A DNA stretch of 64,000 nt from Methylobacterium fujisawaense (lineage in GTDB: Bacteria; Pseudomonadota; Alphaproteobacteria; Rhizobiales; Beijerinckiaceae): assembly GCF_014138435.1 (NCBI RefSeq), contig NZ_JACJIM010000002.1, positions 124,001-188,000 on the forward strand. The letters are read 5' to 3'. Numbering within the stretch: position 1 is the first letter of the stretch; every line of letters begins with the position of its first letter. This document shows, in pieces, positions 7,959 to 20,218 of this stretch. Both the position numbers and the translations under genes were made by a program. The notes beneath the pieces are model-generated. The model was not told the DNA's origin and did not search any database. It saw nothing but the letters and a program-made list of their open reading frames with translations.

Positions 7959-8744
7959 ATGAAGGCCGGAAACGGGGCGTCTGAGCGCGCGAGCGCGGAT
8001 TTCGGCTTCGAGCGCGTGGCGCTCGACGAGAAGCAGGGGCGCGTCGACAGCGTCTTCCACTCGGTCGCCCGCCGCTACGACATCATGAACGACCTGATGT
8101 CGGCGGGCCTGCACCGGGCCTGGAAGGCGCAGCTCGTCTCGATGCTGCGGCCCTCCCAGAACCGGGCCTTCGCGCATCTCGATGTCGCCGGCGGCACCGG
8201 CGACGTGGCCTTCCGGGTCCTGGCCGCGGGCGGCCCCCGCACCCGGGTCACGGTTCTCGACATCAACGAGTCGATGCTGCGCGTCGGCGCGGAGCGGGCC
8301 CGGGAGCGCAAGCTCGACGAGGCCGGCGACCGGATCGCGTTCGTGACCGGGAACGCCGAGGCGCTGCCCCTGCCGGACGCGACCTTCGACGCCTACACGA
8401 TCGCCTTCGGCATCCGGAACGTGCCGCGGATCGAGACGGCGCTCGCCGAGGCGCGGCGGGTGCTGAAGCCCGGCGGGCGCTTCCTCTGCCTGGAATTCTC
8501 CGCCGTCGACATCCCGCTGCTCGACCGGATCTACGACGCCTATTCCTTCAACGTGATCCCGCGCATCGGCGCCCGGGTCGCCGGGGACGCGGAATCCTAT
8601 CGCTACCTCGTGGAATCGATCCGGAAGTTTCCGACGCGCGGCGCCTTCGCGGGCATGATCGAGCGTGCCGGCTTCCGGCACGTCACCGACCGGCCGCTCA
8701 CGGGCGGGATCGTGGCGATCCATTCGGGCTGGAAGGTCTCTTGA
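7959..8744 (+). CDS. ubiE: Ubiquinone/menaquinone C-methyltransferase UbiE
   Basis: SAM-dependent C-methylation of the quinone ring (demethylmenaquinol or 2-polyprenyl-6-methoxy-1,4-benzoquinol). 261 residues from the ATG at 7959 with GGGAG just upstream. The family opening [21 protein letters not shown], the SAM loop [12 protein letters not shown], the second motif VLDINESML and the post motif FGIRNVP are all present. It is followed 31 bases later by ubiB, the usual neighbour, so both probably form one unit for ubiquinone synthesis at the inner membrane. Confidence 0.95.
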   Translation: MKAGNGASERASADFGFERVALDEKQGRVDSVFHSVARRYDIMNDLMSAGLHRAWKAQLVSMLRPSQNRAFAHLDVAGGTGDVAFRVLAAGGPRTRVTVLDINESMLRVGAERARERKLDEAGDRIAFVTGNAEALPLPDATFDAYTIAFGIRNVPRIETALAEARRVLKPGGRFLCLEFSAVDIPLLDRIYDAYSFNVIPRIGARVAGDAESYRYLVESIRKFPTRGAFAGMIERAGFRHVTDRPLTGGIVAIHSGWKVS

Positions 8745-8775
8745 CCGCCGCCGTGCGCGACGGGAGCCAGCACCG

Positions 8776-10338
8776 GTGATCAGCGCCGCCATCAACCTGT
8801 TCCGCGGCGCGCGGGTCGGCTTCGTGCTGGCCCGCGAGGGCGCCCTCGCCTTCGCCGATCCCGCGGAGCTGCCGCCGCATCTGCGGCTCGCCCTGCGGCT
8901 CGGCCGCTCCCTCGAGCGGCCGGGTCTCGACGACGGCGCCGCTCGGCTCTCGGCGGCCATGACCCGCCTCGGCCCGTCCTACGTCAAGTTCGGGCAGTTC
9001 CTGGCGACCCGGCCCGACATCGTCGGCATGCGGGCGGCCTTCGACCTGGAGAAGCTGCAGGACCGGGTGCCGCCCTTCCCGCAGGAGGTCGCGCTCCGCA
9101 CCGTCGAGACGGCGCTCGGCAAGCCGGTCAGTCAGCTCTTCGTGTCGTTCAGCGAACCGATCGCCGCCGCCTCCATCGCGCAGGTCCACAAGGCGATCGT
9201 CCAGGATGCGGACGGCACGCAGCGCGCGCTGGCCGTGAAGGTGATGCGGCCGGGCGTCCGCGAGCGCTTCATGCGCGACCTCGAGGTCATGCGCTTCATG
9301 GCCCGGGTGGTGCACGCCCTGTCCCCGCAGGCGGAGCGGCTGCGTCCCCGCGAAGTCGTGGAGATCCTCGCCCGCTCGGTGCTGATGGAGATGGATTTCC
9401 GCCTGGAGGCGGCCGCCGCCTCCGAGCTCGCCGAGAACACCAAGGACGATCTCGACTTCCGCGTGCCGAAGCCCGAATGGGAGCTGACCGCCCGCGAGGT
9501 GCTGTCGGCCGAGTGGATCGAGGGCACCCGCCTGCACAGCGCGGCGGAGATCGCCGCCCAGGGGCACGACCCGCAGACCATCGGGCGGACCGTCATCCAG
9601 AGCTTCCTGCGGCACGCGATCCGCGACGGCTTCTTCCACGCCGACATGCACCAGGGGAACCTGCTGGTGGACGCCGAGGGCCGCCTGGTGGCGGTGGATT
9701 TCGGCATCATGGGCCGCCTGGGCCCGAACGAGCGCCGGTTCCTCGCCGAAATCCTGCTCGGCTTCATCCTGCGCGACTATCGCCGGGTGGCGAAGGTCCA
9801 TTTCGAGGCGGGCTACGTGCCGGCCCACCATTCCGTGGAGGATTTCGCGCAGGCGATCCGGGCGATCGGCGAGCCGATCCACCAGCGCCGGGCCGACGAG
9901 ATCTCGATGGCCAAGGTCCTGACCCTGCTGTTCGACGTCACGGCCCTGTTCGACATGAGCACCCGCACCGAGCTGGTGATGCTCCAGAAGACCATGGTGG
10001 TGGTGGAGGGCGTCGCCCGCTCCCTCGACCCGCGGCTCGACATGTGGACCACGGCCGAGCCGGTCGTGCGCGCCTGGATCGCCCGCAACATGGGTCCGGT
10101 CGGCCGGGCGCAGAGCGGCCTGGAGGCCCTGCGGGTGGTCTCCGACGTGGTCGGCGACATTCCGGATCTCGCCATGCGGTTGAAGCGCGTGCTGGTGCGC
10201 CTCGACGAGGCCGGAACGGGCGATGCCCGCCGCCTGGAGCGCTTCGCCCGCAACGAACGCTATCGGGCGATCTGGTCGACGCTGGCTCTCTGGGCGATTG
10301 CCGCCGGGGCGCTGATGCTGGCGTTCCGCGGGGGGTGA
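8776..10338 (+). CDS. ubiB: Ubiquinone biosynthesis kinase-like protein UbiB
   Basis: ABC1/ADCK-type atypical kinase supporting ubiquinone synthesis. 520 residues from the GTG at 8776, with GGGAG upstream. Family marks are the KxGQ motif in YVKFGQFLATRPDI (about 72-85), the alanine-rich nucleotide loop AAASIAQVHKA (about 133-143), the catalytic-loop segment FFHADMHQGNLLV (about 287-299) and VDFGIMGRL. The C-terminus carries one or two hydrophobic segments (about 490-515) expected to anchor it in the membrane. Co-oriented with ubiE. Confidence 0.94.
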   Translation: MISAAINLFRGARVGFVLAREGALAFADPAELPPHLRLALRLGRSLERPGLDDGAARLSAAMTRLGPSYVKFGQFLATRPDIVGMRAAFDLEKLQDRVPPFPQEVALRTVETALGKPVSQLFVSFSEPIAAASIAQVHKAIVQDADGTQRALAVKVMRPGVRERFMRDLEVMRFMARVVHALSPQAERLRPREVVEILARSVLMEMDFRLEAAAASELAENTKDDLDFRVPKPEWELTAREVLSAEWIEGTRLHSAAEIAAQGHDPQTIGRTVIQSFLRHAIRDGFFHADMHQGNLLVDAEGRLVAVDFGIMGRLGPNERRFLAEILLGFILRDYRRVAKVHFEAGYVPAHHSVEDFAQAIRAIGEPIHQRRADEISMAKVLTLLFDVTALFDMSTRTELVMLQKTMVVVEGVARSLDPRLDMWTTAEPVVRAWIARNMGPVGRAQSGLEALRVVSDVVGDIPDLAMRLKRVLVRLDEAGTGDARRLERFARNERYRAIWSTLALWAIAAGALMLAFRGG

Positions 10339-10431
10339 ACCCGCACCGCGGGTCCACGCGACGGGGGTGATCGCACGGTCCCGTCGGGCGCTGCCGGGTC
10401 GGCTCGCCCGGCTCGTGTTGCGGTTTCCCGG

Positions 10432-13385
<2,954 letters not shown>

Positions 13386-13389
<4 letters not shown>

Positions 13390-14618
13390 GTCTCCACCAG
13401 CCCGGTGCTGGCACCCGACGCCTCGGAATCGGGCCGGCCGTGCGGCTGGGCGAGGTATTCCCGCGACCGCATCTCGATGAGGCGCGAGACGGTCCGGTCG
13501 AACTCGAAGGCCTCGCGGCCGCTCTCGGCGGTGTAGAGCTCCTGCGCGTCGGCGTCCGCGGAGGCCACGAGCTTCACGTGCCGGTCGTAGAGCGTGTCGA
13601 CCAGCGTGATGAAGCGCTTGGCCTCGTTCCGGTCCGCCTCTGCCATGACCGGGATCCCGTCCAGAATGACCGTGTGGTAGGCGCGGGCGAGCGCCATGTA
13701 GTCGGAGGCGCCGAGCGGCTTGCGGCAGAGATCGTCGAAACCGAACCGGGCCACGCCGGTCGCCTGCTCGGGGACCTCCACGGCCCGGCCGTGAACCGTG
13801 ACCGTCGCCGGAAGGCCCCGGACCTTTCCGGTCAGTCCCTTGAAGGCGGCGTCGAGGGCGGCGCGCGCCTTGGCGTCGGCGGGAACGTGATAGACGGCCG
13901 CGCCGCCGAGCTTCTCCAGTCGGAAGTCGGTACGGGCGTCGAGCCGGACGACGTCCACGCGCTCCTTCAGGGTCGCGACGAACGGCAGGAACAGCGCCCG
14001 GTTCAGCCCGCACTCGTAAAGCCTGTCCGGCTCGACGTTCGAGGTTGCGACGATCGTGACGCCCCGCCGGAACAGGTGGTTGAACAGGCGACCCAGGATC
14101 ATCGCGTCGGCGATGTCGGTGACGGTGAACTCGTCGAAGCACAGCAATGTCGCCTCGTCGGCGAGCTGGTCGGCCACCGGCCCAATCGGGTCGTCGCCCT
14201 TGACGGTGCCGGCCTTGAGCGCCTGCCGGTAGGCGTGGATGCGTTCGTGTGCGTCAGCCAGGAAGCCGTGGAAATGGACCCGCCGCTTCGGCTCGGGGGC
14301 CGCCTCGTGGAACAGGTCCATCAGCATGGTCTTCCCGCGCCCGACCGAGCCCCAGACGTACAGGCCCCGGATCGGTTCGGCTTCGTCCTTGCGCCGGAAC
14401 AGCCAGCCGAGGGCGCTCGTCTTGCTGGCGCGCTTGCGACGCTGCAGGTCCAGGACCAGGCGGTCGAGGGCGCGCACCAGATGCCCCTGGGCCGGATCGC
14501 GCTCGATCGCCCCGGTGGCGACCAGGGCCTCGTAGCGCTCGTGGACCGGCCCAGGCGAGACCGCGCTGGCCCGCGCCGCCGGCGACGGGGCGATGTGCTT
14601 GCCGGATCTGTCGTTCAC
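13386..14618 (-). CDS. zapE: Cell division ATPase ZapE (AFG1 family)
   Basis: AAA-type ATPase of the AFG1/LACE1 family, in bacteria linked to Z-ring constriction. 410 residues from the GTG at 14618, chosen for GAGGAA about 8 bases upstream; an in-frame ATG at 14660 adds only a low-complexity extension. Walker A is GSVGRGKTMLMD (about 91), Walker B LLCFDEFTVTD (about 159), followed by the sensor region IVATSNVEPDRLY. Length and pattern match the family. It overlaps the downstream histidine kinase by four bases. Confidence 0.88.
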
Positions 14619-14913
14619 GCCGCCGGTTCCTCGCTGCTGGTCGCGGCACCGGTTCGGCACCCCCCGCGCCCGCGTCGGCGGTCAACGACCCGGGACCTGT
14701 TCCAGTGCCGCGCAAGCTCGGCCTGAATCAACCCCGCGGCTGAACAGTCGCAGGAAAGCGTCCCATCGGCCCTGCGCATGGCAGATCCGCGGAGGGGCAG
14801 CCAAGCGTTTCGCTGCATTGCACAACGACTTTGAGGATGCGAGATCCGCTCCGTCTTTGGGAGGAGCGTCCGGATCTCCCTGCGCGGCACCGCGCACGAA
14901 CCGGAGCTTCATC
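14619..14913. other. Intergenic region between zapE and a GNAT gene
   Basis: About 295 bases separating divergently transcribed genes, so it should hold both promoters. No clear -35/-10 pair, operator or hairpin stands out by eye. Confidence 0.4.
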
Positions 14914-15507
14914 ATGGCGGCACAAGCCCTCGAGGGTCTGGCCCACACCGTCCGCCGTCTGTGGCCGGCCGACCGCACGGCGGTCCTGAACTATTTCCTG
15001 CGGCTGGATCCGGAGACCCGGGCGAGCCGCTTCATGGGCAATGTCAGCGAGGCCGGGGTCCGGGCCTACGCCACGCAGGTCCTGATCGCCGAGGGCGTGA
15101 TGTACGGCGCGTTCGTGGGCGGCGCGCTGCGCGGCCTCGGCGAATTGCGGCCCATGGGACCGGGTGCCTCGCGCTACGTCCTGGGGCCGCATGCCGAGGC
15201 GGCCTTCGCGGTGGAGCGGGCATTCCGTCGGCGCGGCATCGGCGCCGCCCTGTTCGCGCGGATCGCGCGCTCGGCGCGGCATCGCGGCGTCGTCGATCTG
15301 CACGTGCGCTGCCTGTCGGGGAACGGACCGATGCTGCGGCTCGCGGCCAAGCACGGGGCGGCCCTCCAGCACGAGGGGCGTGAGATCGAGGGCGCCCTCC
15401 ACCTCGCGCGTCCGACGCCGTTCTCCCTCTGGTACGAAGGGATCGCGGAGGCTTTCGACTTCACCCTGGCGGCAAGCTTTCCGGAGCAGATGCGGCCCCC
15501 AGCCTGA
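14914..15507 (+). CDS. GNAT family N-acetyltransferase
   Basis: 197 residues. The acetyl-CoA binding motif A is AFAVERAFRRRGIGAALFARIAR (about 95-117, RxxGxG/A signature RRRGIG). The opening VRRLWPADRTAVLNYFLRLDPETRASRF is typical of the acetyltransferases that act on small molecules or protein N-termini in Rhizobiales. The ATG at 14914 follows CGGAG. It is divergent from zapE. Substrate cannot be told from sequence. Confidence 0.85.
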   Translation: MAAQALEGLAHTVRRLWPADRTAVLNYFLRLDPETRASRFMGNVSEAGVRAYATQVLIAEGVMYGAFVGGALRGLGELRPMGPGASRYVLGPHAEAAFAVERAFRRRGIGAALFARIARSARHRGVVDLHVRCLSGNGPMLRLAAKHGAALQHEGREIEGALHLARPTPFSLWYEGIAEAFDFTLAASFPEQMRPPA

Positions 15508-15543
15508 ATCCGCGAGCGCCGTCCACGCGGAGAGCCCGCGCGC

Positions 15544-16305
15544 TCACCCGGCGGCGTCGCCGACGAGCGCGAAGGTCAGGAGATCGACCGACCGTGCCCC
15601 GCCGCGCAGCAATGCCCGAGCGGCGGCGTTGCCCGTCGCGCCGGTGGTCATGACGTCGTCAACGAGGAGGATCCGGCGCCCGCGGATCCGGTGCTGTTCG
15701 GCGGTTGCCACGCGGAAGGCGCCGCTCAGGTTCTCGGCGCGGGCCGCACGGCTCAAACCCACCTGGGACCGCGTCGCGCGGACGCGCACGAGCGCCGTGG
15801 CGACGAAGGGAAGCCCGGCCGATCGGGTAATCACCCGCGCCAGAAGGGCGGATTGGTTGAACCGCCGGCGCCACAGGCGTCCGCGGTGGAGCGGTACCGG
15901 GACCACGCAATCGGCGTCGGCGATCAGGGTTCGGCCGCTCGCGGCCATCATCCGGGCCATGACGCGGTCCAGATCGAGGCGGTCCTCGTATTTCAGGCGA
16001 TGGACGAGGCGGCGCGCCACCGCATCGTACAGGGCTACAGACCGGGCACGCTCGAAGACCGGCGGCTCGGCGATCGCCCGGGGTGAGAGCAACGGGCCGA
16101 CCCCGAGATCGACCGCGAACGGCGTCCCGTAGCGTTGGCAGACCGGCTCCTCGATCAGCCGCAGGCTCGACCAGCAGGCCGGGCACAGGGCGCCGGGATC
16201 CGCGGTGGCGCCGCCGCAGCCCGCGCAGGTGGGCGGATAGATCAGCGAAACGACCCCGCGCGGCAGTCCGCGCAGGGTCCTTGCGACGGCCTCGAGAGCC
16301 GTCAT
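15544..16305 (-). CDS. comF: ComF family phosphoribosyltransferase-like protein
   Basis: 253 residues. The N-terminal zinc-ribbon-like segment has CAGCGG and CPAC (about 27-45). The C-terminal phosphoribosyltransferase fold has VVPVPLHRGRLWRRRFNQSALLA and the PRPP loop RRILLVDDVMTTGATGNAAA (about 205-225). In competent bacteria ComF assists DNA uptake; in alphaproteobacteria the role is uncertain. It is followed on the other side by a small exported glycine-zipper protein on the same strand. Confidence 0.9.
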   Translation of the reverse strand: MTALEAVARTLRGLPRGVVSLIYPPTCAGCGGATADPGALCPACWSSLRLIEEPVCQRYGTPFAVDLGVGPLLSPRAIAEPPVFERARSVALYDAVARRLVHRLKYEDRLDLDRVMARMMAASGRTLIADADCVVPVPLHRGRLWRRRFNQSALLARVITRSAGLPFVATALVRVRATRSQVGLSRAARAENLSGAFRVATAEQHRIRGRRILLVDDVMTTGATGNAAARALLRGGARSVDLLTFALVGDAAG

Positions 16306-16335
16306 GCGGCGGACGCGCCGCCCGAATCCGCGCTT

Positions 16336-16581
16336 CTACTGAGCCGAGACCGGGCGCGCCTGCGGCGCCATCTGCTGCTGCTGCATCTGGCGGTCGCGGG
16401 CGTTGGCGCGGTGACGGCCGATGGCGCAGCCGGCCGCAGCGCCGACGAGGCCGTGATGGCCGGCATAGTGCCCCGCGATGCCGCCGACGATGGCGCCCTT
16501 GATGCAGCCCTTGGCTTCGGCGCCGCCGGCGGCCGCGAGGGTGGTGAGGGCCACGGCGGCCCCGACGAGCATACGCTTCAT
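16336..16581 (-). CDS. Small exported glycine-zipper-like protein
   Basis: 81 residues from MKRMLVGAAVALTTLAA; an ATG two codons earlier is also possible. A cleavable signal peptide ends around AEA-KG. The mature part has GAIVGGIAGHYAGHHGLVGAAAGCAIG, a glycine-zipper repeat seen in small outer-membrane-associated proteins, and a glutamine-rich tail. Two cysteines (KGCIKG and AGCAIG) could form a disulfide. Function unknown. Confidence 0.75.
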   Translation of the reverse strand: MKRMLVGAAVALTTLAAAGGAEAKGCIKGAIVGGIAGHYAGHHGLVGAAAGCAIGRHRANARDRQMQQQQMAPQARPVSAQ

Positions 16582-16739
16582 GATCAATGCTCCATGACGA
16601 ATCTCGGCCGTTTGAGCCGGTTGCAGCAGGAACAGCGACGCTGCCGAGTCGTTCCGACATTCTAGCGCGGCTCACGGATCCGTGCGCGCGGCCGTGCGAG
16701 AGGTGGCGCGGGACGGCTTCAGATGCCATCTCCCCCGCG

Positions 16740-17630
16740 ATGGATGCTCCCTCCGCCCTGTTCGACACGGCCCTCGCCCGCCGCCGCCTCGCCCGAGCCC
16801 AGGGCCGCGGCTACGCGGGCTTCCTCGTCGATCGGCTCGCCGAGGATCTCGATGACCGCCTGGGGGCGGTCCTGCGCCGCTTCACTTCGGTGCTCGACCT
16901 CGCGACGCCCGTCCCGGTGGCGGCCCGGATGCTCGCGGCCCGGTATCCGGAGGCGCGGCATCTCCGTCTCGCGGCCCGGCCCGAGACGGGCGGCGGCCTG
17001 ATCGTCGGCGACCCGGAGGCGCTGCCGCTGGCGGCCGGAAGCCTCGACCTCGCCGTCTCGCTGCTGAGCCTTCACGCCGTGAACGACCTCCCGGGCACGC
17101 TGATCCAGCTGCGCCGCGCCCTGCGGCCGGACGGGTTGTTCCTCGGCTGCCTGCTCGGCGGCGCCACCCTGACCGAGCTGCGCCAGAGCTTCGCCCAGGC
17201 CGAGAGCGAGGTCGAGGGTGGGATCAGCCCGCGCGTGGCGCCCTTCGCGGCGGTACGTGAGGCCGGCGGGTTGCTCCAGCGGGCCGGTTTCGCCCTGCCG
17301 GTGGCGGATACCGACACGCTGACGGTCCGCTACGCCGATCCGTTCGGCCTGATGCGCGATCTGCGCGCCATGGGCATGACCAACGTGCTCACCGAGCGGC
17401 GGCGGACGCCGCTACGGCGGGCGACGCTCCTGCGGACGGCCGAGATCTATGCCGAGCGGTTCGCGGATCCGGATGGGCGCGTGCGGGCCACCTTCGAGGT
17501 GCTGTGGCTTTCGGGCTGGGTCCCGCACGAGACCCAGCAGAAGCCGCTTCGGCCCGGGACCGCGAAGACGCGCCTCGCCGACGCGCTCGGAACCGTCGAG
17601 TTGAAGCCCGAGGGAGGGAGCACGCCATGA
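16740..17630 (+). CDS. SAM-dependent methyltransferase, BioC/NDUFAF5-like
   Basis: 296 residues from the ATG at 16740. The sequence FLVDRLAEDLDDRLGAVLRRF, then a class I methyltransferase core with ALPLAAGSLDLAVSLLSLHAVNDLPGTL and RALRPDGLFLGCLLGG, matches the alphaproteobacterial BioC-like group related to mitochondrial NDUFAF5, a complex I assembly factor. The first SAM loop (VLDLATPVPV) lacks the classical GxGxG, so the activity may be atypical. It overlaps the DUF427 gene by ATGA and should be cotranscribed with it. Confidence 0.82.
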   Translation: MDAPSALFDTALARRRLARAQGRGYAGFLVDRLAEDLDDRLGAVLRRFTSVLDLATPVPVAARMLAARYPEARHLRLAARPETGGGLIVGDPEALPLAAGSLDLAVSLLSLHAVNDLPGTLIQLRRALRPDGLFLGCLLGGATLTELRQSFAQAESEVEGGISPRVAPFAAVREAGGLLQRAGFALPVADTDTLTVRYADPFGLMRDLRAMGMTNVLTERRRTPLRRATLLRTAEIYAERFADPDGRVRATFEVLWLSGWVPHETQQKPLRPGTAKTRLADALGTVELKPEGGSTP

Positions 17631-17989
17631 AGGTGCCTGGACCGGACCACCCGATCACCATCGAGCCCGAGCCCCGCCGCGTCCGCGTCGTCGTGGCGGG
17701 TGTCGCGGTCGCCGAGAGCCGGAACGCCCTCCGGCTGCAGGAGGCCCAGTATCCGCCGGTCTTCTACGTGCCGCGGAGCGACATCCGGGCCGATCGCTTC
17801 GTCGCCTCGTCGCGCACCACACACTGCCCGTACAAGGGCGACGCCCACTATTTCGACCTCGTTGTCGACGGTACCCGGCGTCCCGACGCGGTCTGGAGCT
17901 ACGGGGACCCGTACCCGGCCGTCGCGGCGATCCGGGACCACGTGGCGTTCTATCCGGACCGGGTCGACGCCATCACGCTGGAGGACTGA
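17627..17989 (+). CDS. DUF427 domain protein
   Basis: 120 residues, the whole length of a DUF427 domain: PRRVRVVVAGVAVAESRNALRLQE, then FYVPRSDIRADRF, the invariant THCPYKGDAHYF and AVWSYGDPYPAVAAIRDHVAFYPDRVD. The start overlaps the upstream methyltransferase stop in ATGA and has AGGGAGG upstream. The family is common in actinobacteria and alphaproteobacteria but has no settled biochemical role. Confidence 0.9.
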   Translation: MKVPGPDHPITIEPEPRRVRVVVAGVAVAESRNALRLQEAQYPPVFYVPRSDIRADRFVASSRTTHCPYKGDAHYFDLVVDGTRRPDAVWSYGDPYPAVAAIRDHVAFYPDRVDAITLED

Positions 17990-18016
17990 GCCGGTCACCC
18001 GCCCGGTTTACCCGAT

Positions 18017-19561
18017 TCAATCCCGGACGAGGCTCCAGAACCCGTGCTTGCGGCCGTGCGCCTGCCGCAGCGCCGCGCGGTAGGCCTTCGGATCCGGCTC
18101 GGCATCGCCGGCCGCAAGGCGCCCCGCCAGGGCGTCGAGTTCCGCGAGGTAGCGCGCCCCATGCGGGTAGGCGGCGCTGCGGCCGCCCTCGAGGATGGAG
18201 TCGAGGAGCCGGCGATACAGGATCGTGGCCGCCCGGGGGTGTGCCAGGGCGAGCGCCTCGGCCGCCGGCGCCAGCACCGCGTACTGGTCGCCCTGCCAGA
18301 TCCCGGGCCTCGCGACCACCAATGCGGCGGCGCGGCGAAGATCCGGCCAAGCCGTCAGGAAGGTCAGAGCCCGGTGCGGCTGCGGGAAGGCCTCGGCATG
18401 GTCGAGGGCGCGTTGGAGCGCCTCCTCGTCCTCGAAATCCGGAAGCTTGGCGAGGAAGGTCCGCAGCATCGGCGCGTCGAGTTCCCGCTCGAATCGCGTC
18501 CATCGGAGGAGCTGTGCCTCGTCGGACCGGCCGAGGGCATCGAGGATCTCGATCTCCAGCGCCTGCCGTTCGCGCTCCGGCCCGCGCGTATCGAATCCCG
18601 CGATCAGATCTGCCCGCGTCGCGATGCGCAATCCCGGATCCTGCATGCGCCGGATCCAGTCCAGCGCCTCTTCCGCCCGTCCGGCGGCGAGGAGGCGCCG
18701 GGCAATCTCGACGCGGTTCTCCCGCCCCGGCAGCACCGTGCGCTCCAGGGCGATGAAGGCGTCCGGATCGCCGCGCCGGTCGGCTATGGCCTGCCGGAGG
18801 CGCAGGATCTGGATCCGGGCGGCCTGCCGATGATGCGTCGCCTCGCGGCGCGGATCGCCGCCCGTCGGCATCGCGGCGTCGGCCGCGGCGAGCCTGTCGT
18901 CGATCTCGGCAAGGGCCGACTCGAGCAGCGTCGGGATCATGTCCCCGAGGACGAGTCCCAGTGGACCGAACGGATCCGCCGCGAAGGGCTCGACGAGGCG
19001 TGCCGCCAACCCGGCGGCCTCCGCCGGAGGCAGGTTGCCCGCGATCTCCACGAAGGCCGTCGATGCGCGATCGAACACGCCCTGCACCGCGCCGGTGCTG
19101 TCGTCGACACGGTTCAGGACCGCGTCGGCACCGTTGAGGAAGCGCCTCAGGCGATCGAGGGCGGCGCCCGCATCGAGGGGGCGCAGCTCGTCGAGGATCA
19201 CCGTCACGGTGGCGTTGAGATCGGCCGCGAAGGTCCGTCGCTTCTGCCAGTCGATATAGCCCTGGGCCCCCTCCAGGGCCGTCAACCGCCGGTCGACGAT
19301 GGCCGCCACGGCGTCCGGCCCCTGGAGGGAAGCCAAAGCGGCGCTCACCAGCTTCTTGAAGGCGGGATTGCGCGCGGTCTCGCCGAGGATCAGCCCGATC
19401 AACCGGTCCGGGCCGAGCGCCGCCAGCGTTTCCGGCGACGGTGTCGTGCGGCGCACGCCCTTCGGGAGGGCGGGCGCCTTCCGGCGTCCCTGCGGCGGCG
19501 GTTCCGGTGTCACCCGCCGCGCGCGCGCCACGATGGCCTCCATCGATGGTTCGGGTTCCAC
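18017..19561 (-). CDS. Large helical hypothetical protein (DUF6880-like)
   Basis: 514 residues from a GTG at 19561; an ATG at 19543 (MEAIVARARR) is the alternative. The protein is almost entirely alpha-helical, with repeated motifs such as RRLLAAGRAEEALDWI and EEALQRALDHAEAFPQPHRAL that look like tetratricopeptide-type helices. No signal peptide and no catalytic motif. The family impression is DUF6880, a weakly characterised group; this is recall only. The opposite strand also has a long open frame but of no protein character. Confidence 0.75.
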   Translation of the reverse strand: MEPEPSMEAIVARARRVTPEPPPQGRRKAPALPKGVRRTTPSPETLAALGPDRLIGLILGETARNPAFKKLVSAALASLQGPDAVAAIVDRRLTALEGAQGYIDWQKRRTFAADLNATVTVILDELRPLDAGAALDRLRRFLNGADAVLNRVDDSTGAVQGVFDRASTAFVEIAGNLPPAEAAGLAARLVEPFAADPFGPLGLVLGDMIPTLLESALAEIDDRLAAADAAMPTGGDPRREATHHRQAARIQILRLRQAIADRRGDPDAFIALERTVLPGRENRVEIARRLLAAGRAEEALDWIRRMQDPGLRIATRADLIAGFDTRGPERERQALEIEILDALGRSDEAQLLRWTRFERELDAPMLRTFLAKLPDFEDEEALQRALDHAEAFPQPHRALTFLTAWPDLRRAAALVVARPGIWQGDQYAVLAPAAEALALAHPRAATILYRRLLDSILEGGRSAAYPHGARYLAELDALAGRLAAGDAEPDPKAYRAALRQAHGRKHGFWSLVRD

Positions 19562-19583
19562 ACGGCCGTCCCGTCCGCGCCGG

Positions 19584-19823
19584 CTACTCCACGACGCGGG
19601 CGCGGGGCCGATCGCTGCCCTGGGCGGTCTCGTCGTGCCAGCCGCCGGCCTGATCCTGGTAGCGGATGCCCTCGGTCGAGCCGGGGACCTGCTGCTCTGC
19701 CGCCGCGGCCTGGGCCGCTTGCAGCGCCTCTTCGCGACTCGGGAAGGTCTCGGAAAAGACGTCGCCGACCTTGTAGGCGAACCCGCCGTCGTGCTCGACG
19801 ATGCGATAGGTAACCTCAGACAT
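19584..19823 (-). CDS. Small DUF2188-like protein
   Basis: 79 residues from the ATG at 19823, which has a strong AGGAGG 4 bases upstream. The pattern TYRIVEHDGGFAYKVGDVFSETFPSREEALQAAQAAAAEQ is that of DUF2188-type small proteins, a beta sheet plus a helix. The tail is charged and contains WHDET. It lies immediately downstream of nothing else on its strand until the DUF6880-like gene 22 bases on, so the two may be cotranscribed. Role unknown. Confidence 0.75.
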   Translation of the reverse strand: MSEVTYRIVEHDGGFAYKVGDVFSETFPSREEALQAAQAAAAEQQVPGSTEGIRYQDQAGGWHDETAQGSDRPRARVVE

Positions 19824-19963
19824 CACGCCTCCTGTTCACGCCCGGCATTGTTGAGCGCGAACCCGCCGGATGTGCTGGGGGTTCCAGGCGTGGTGCGTGG
19901 CGGCCTCCGATCCGCCGGAAAGTGCCGCTATCGGCAGCGGATCCCGATATCCAGACGATCCCG

Positions 19964-20215
19964 ATGCAGCTTCGCCCGCTTCTCGCCCTCGCCCTTCTCC
20001 TGGTCGCCCGGCCCGCCAGCGCCGAGGAGGGGTTCCTCGACAAGCTCTTCGGCGGTTCCGGGCGCGGGACGCCGCCCAATCCGTTCGCCTCGAACTACCC
20101 GTCCGCGCCGCCCTCCGCGGAAGAAATCCGCGCCGTGCGGGCGCGGCGGGACGTGCGCGACGAACGCGGCGTCCGGCGCGGCCCGCTGCCTCCGGGCCGC
20201 ATCCCGGAGGAGTGA
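19964..20215 (+). CDS. Small exported protein
   Basis: 83 residues from the ATG at 19964. A clear signal peptide LRPLLALALLLVARPASA is followed by EEGFLDKLFGG and a proline- and arginine-rich tail (PSAPPSAEEIRAVRARRDVRDERG). The motif of a short amphipathic helix then a disordered charged tail is seen in small periplasmic proteins of Rhizobiales. It ends 3 bases before the convergent fabI stop. No family recognised. Confidence 0.65.
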   Translation: MQLRPLLALALLLVARPASAEEGFLDKLFGGSGRGTPPNPFASNYPSAPPSAEEIRAVRARRDVRDERGVRRGPLPPGRIPEE

Positions 20216-20218
20216 GGC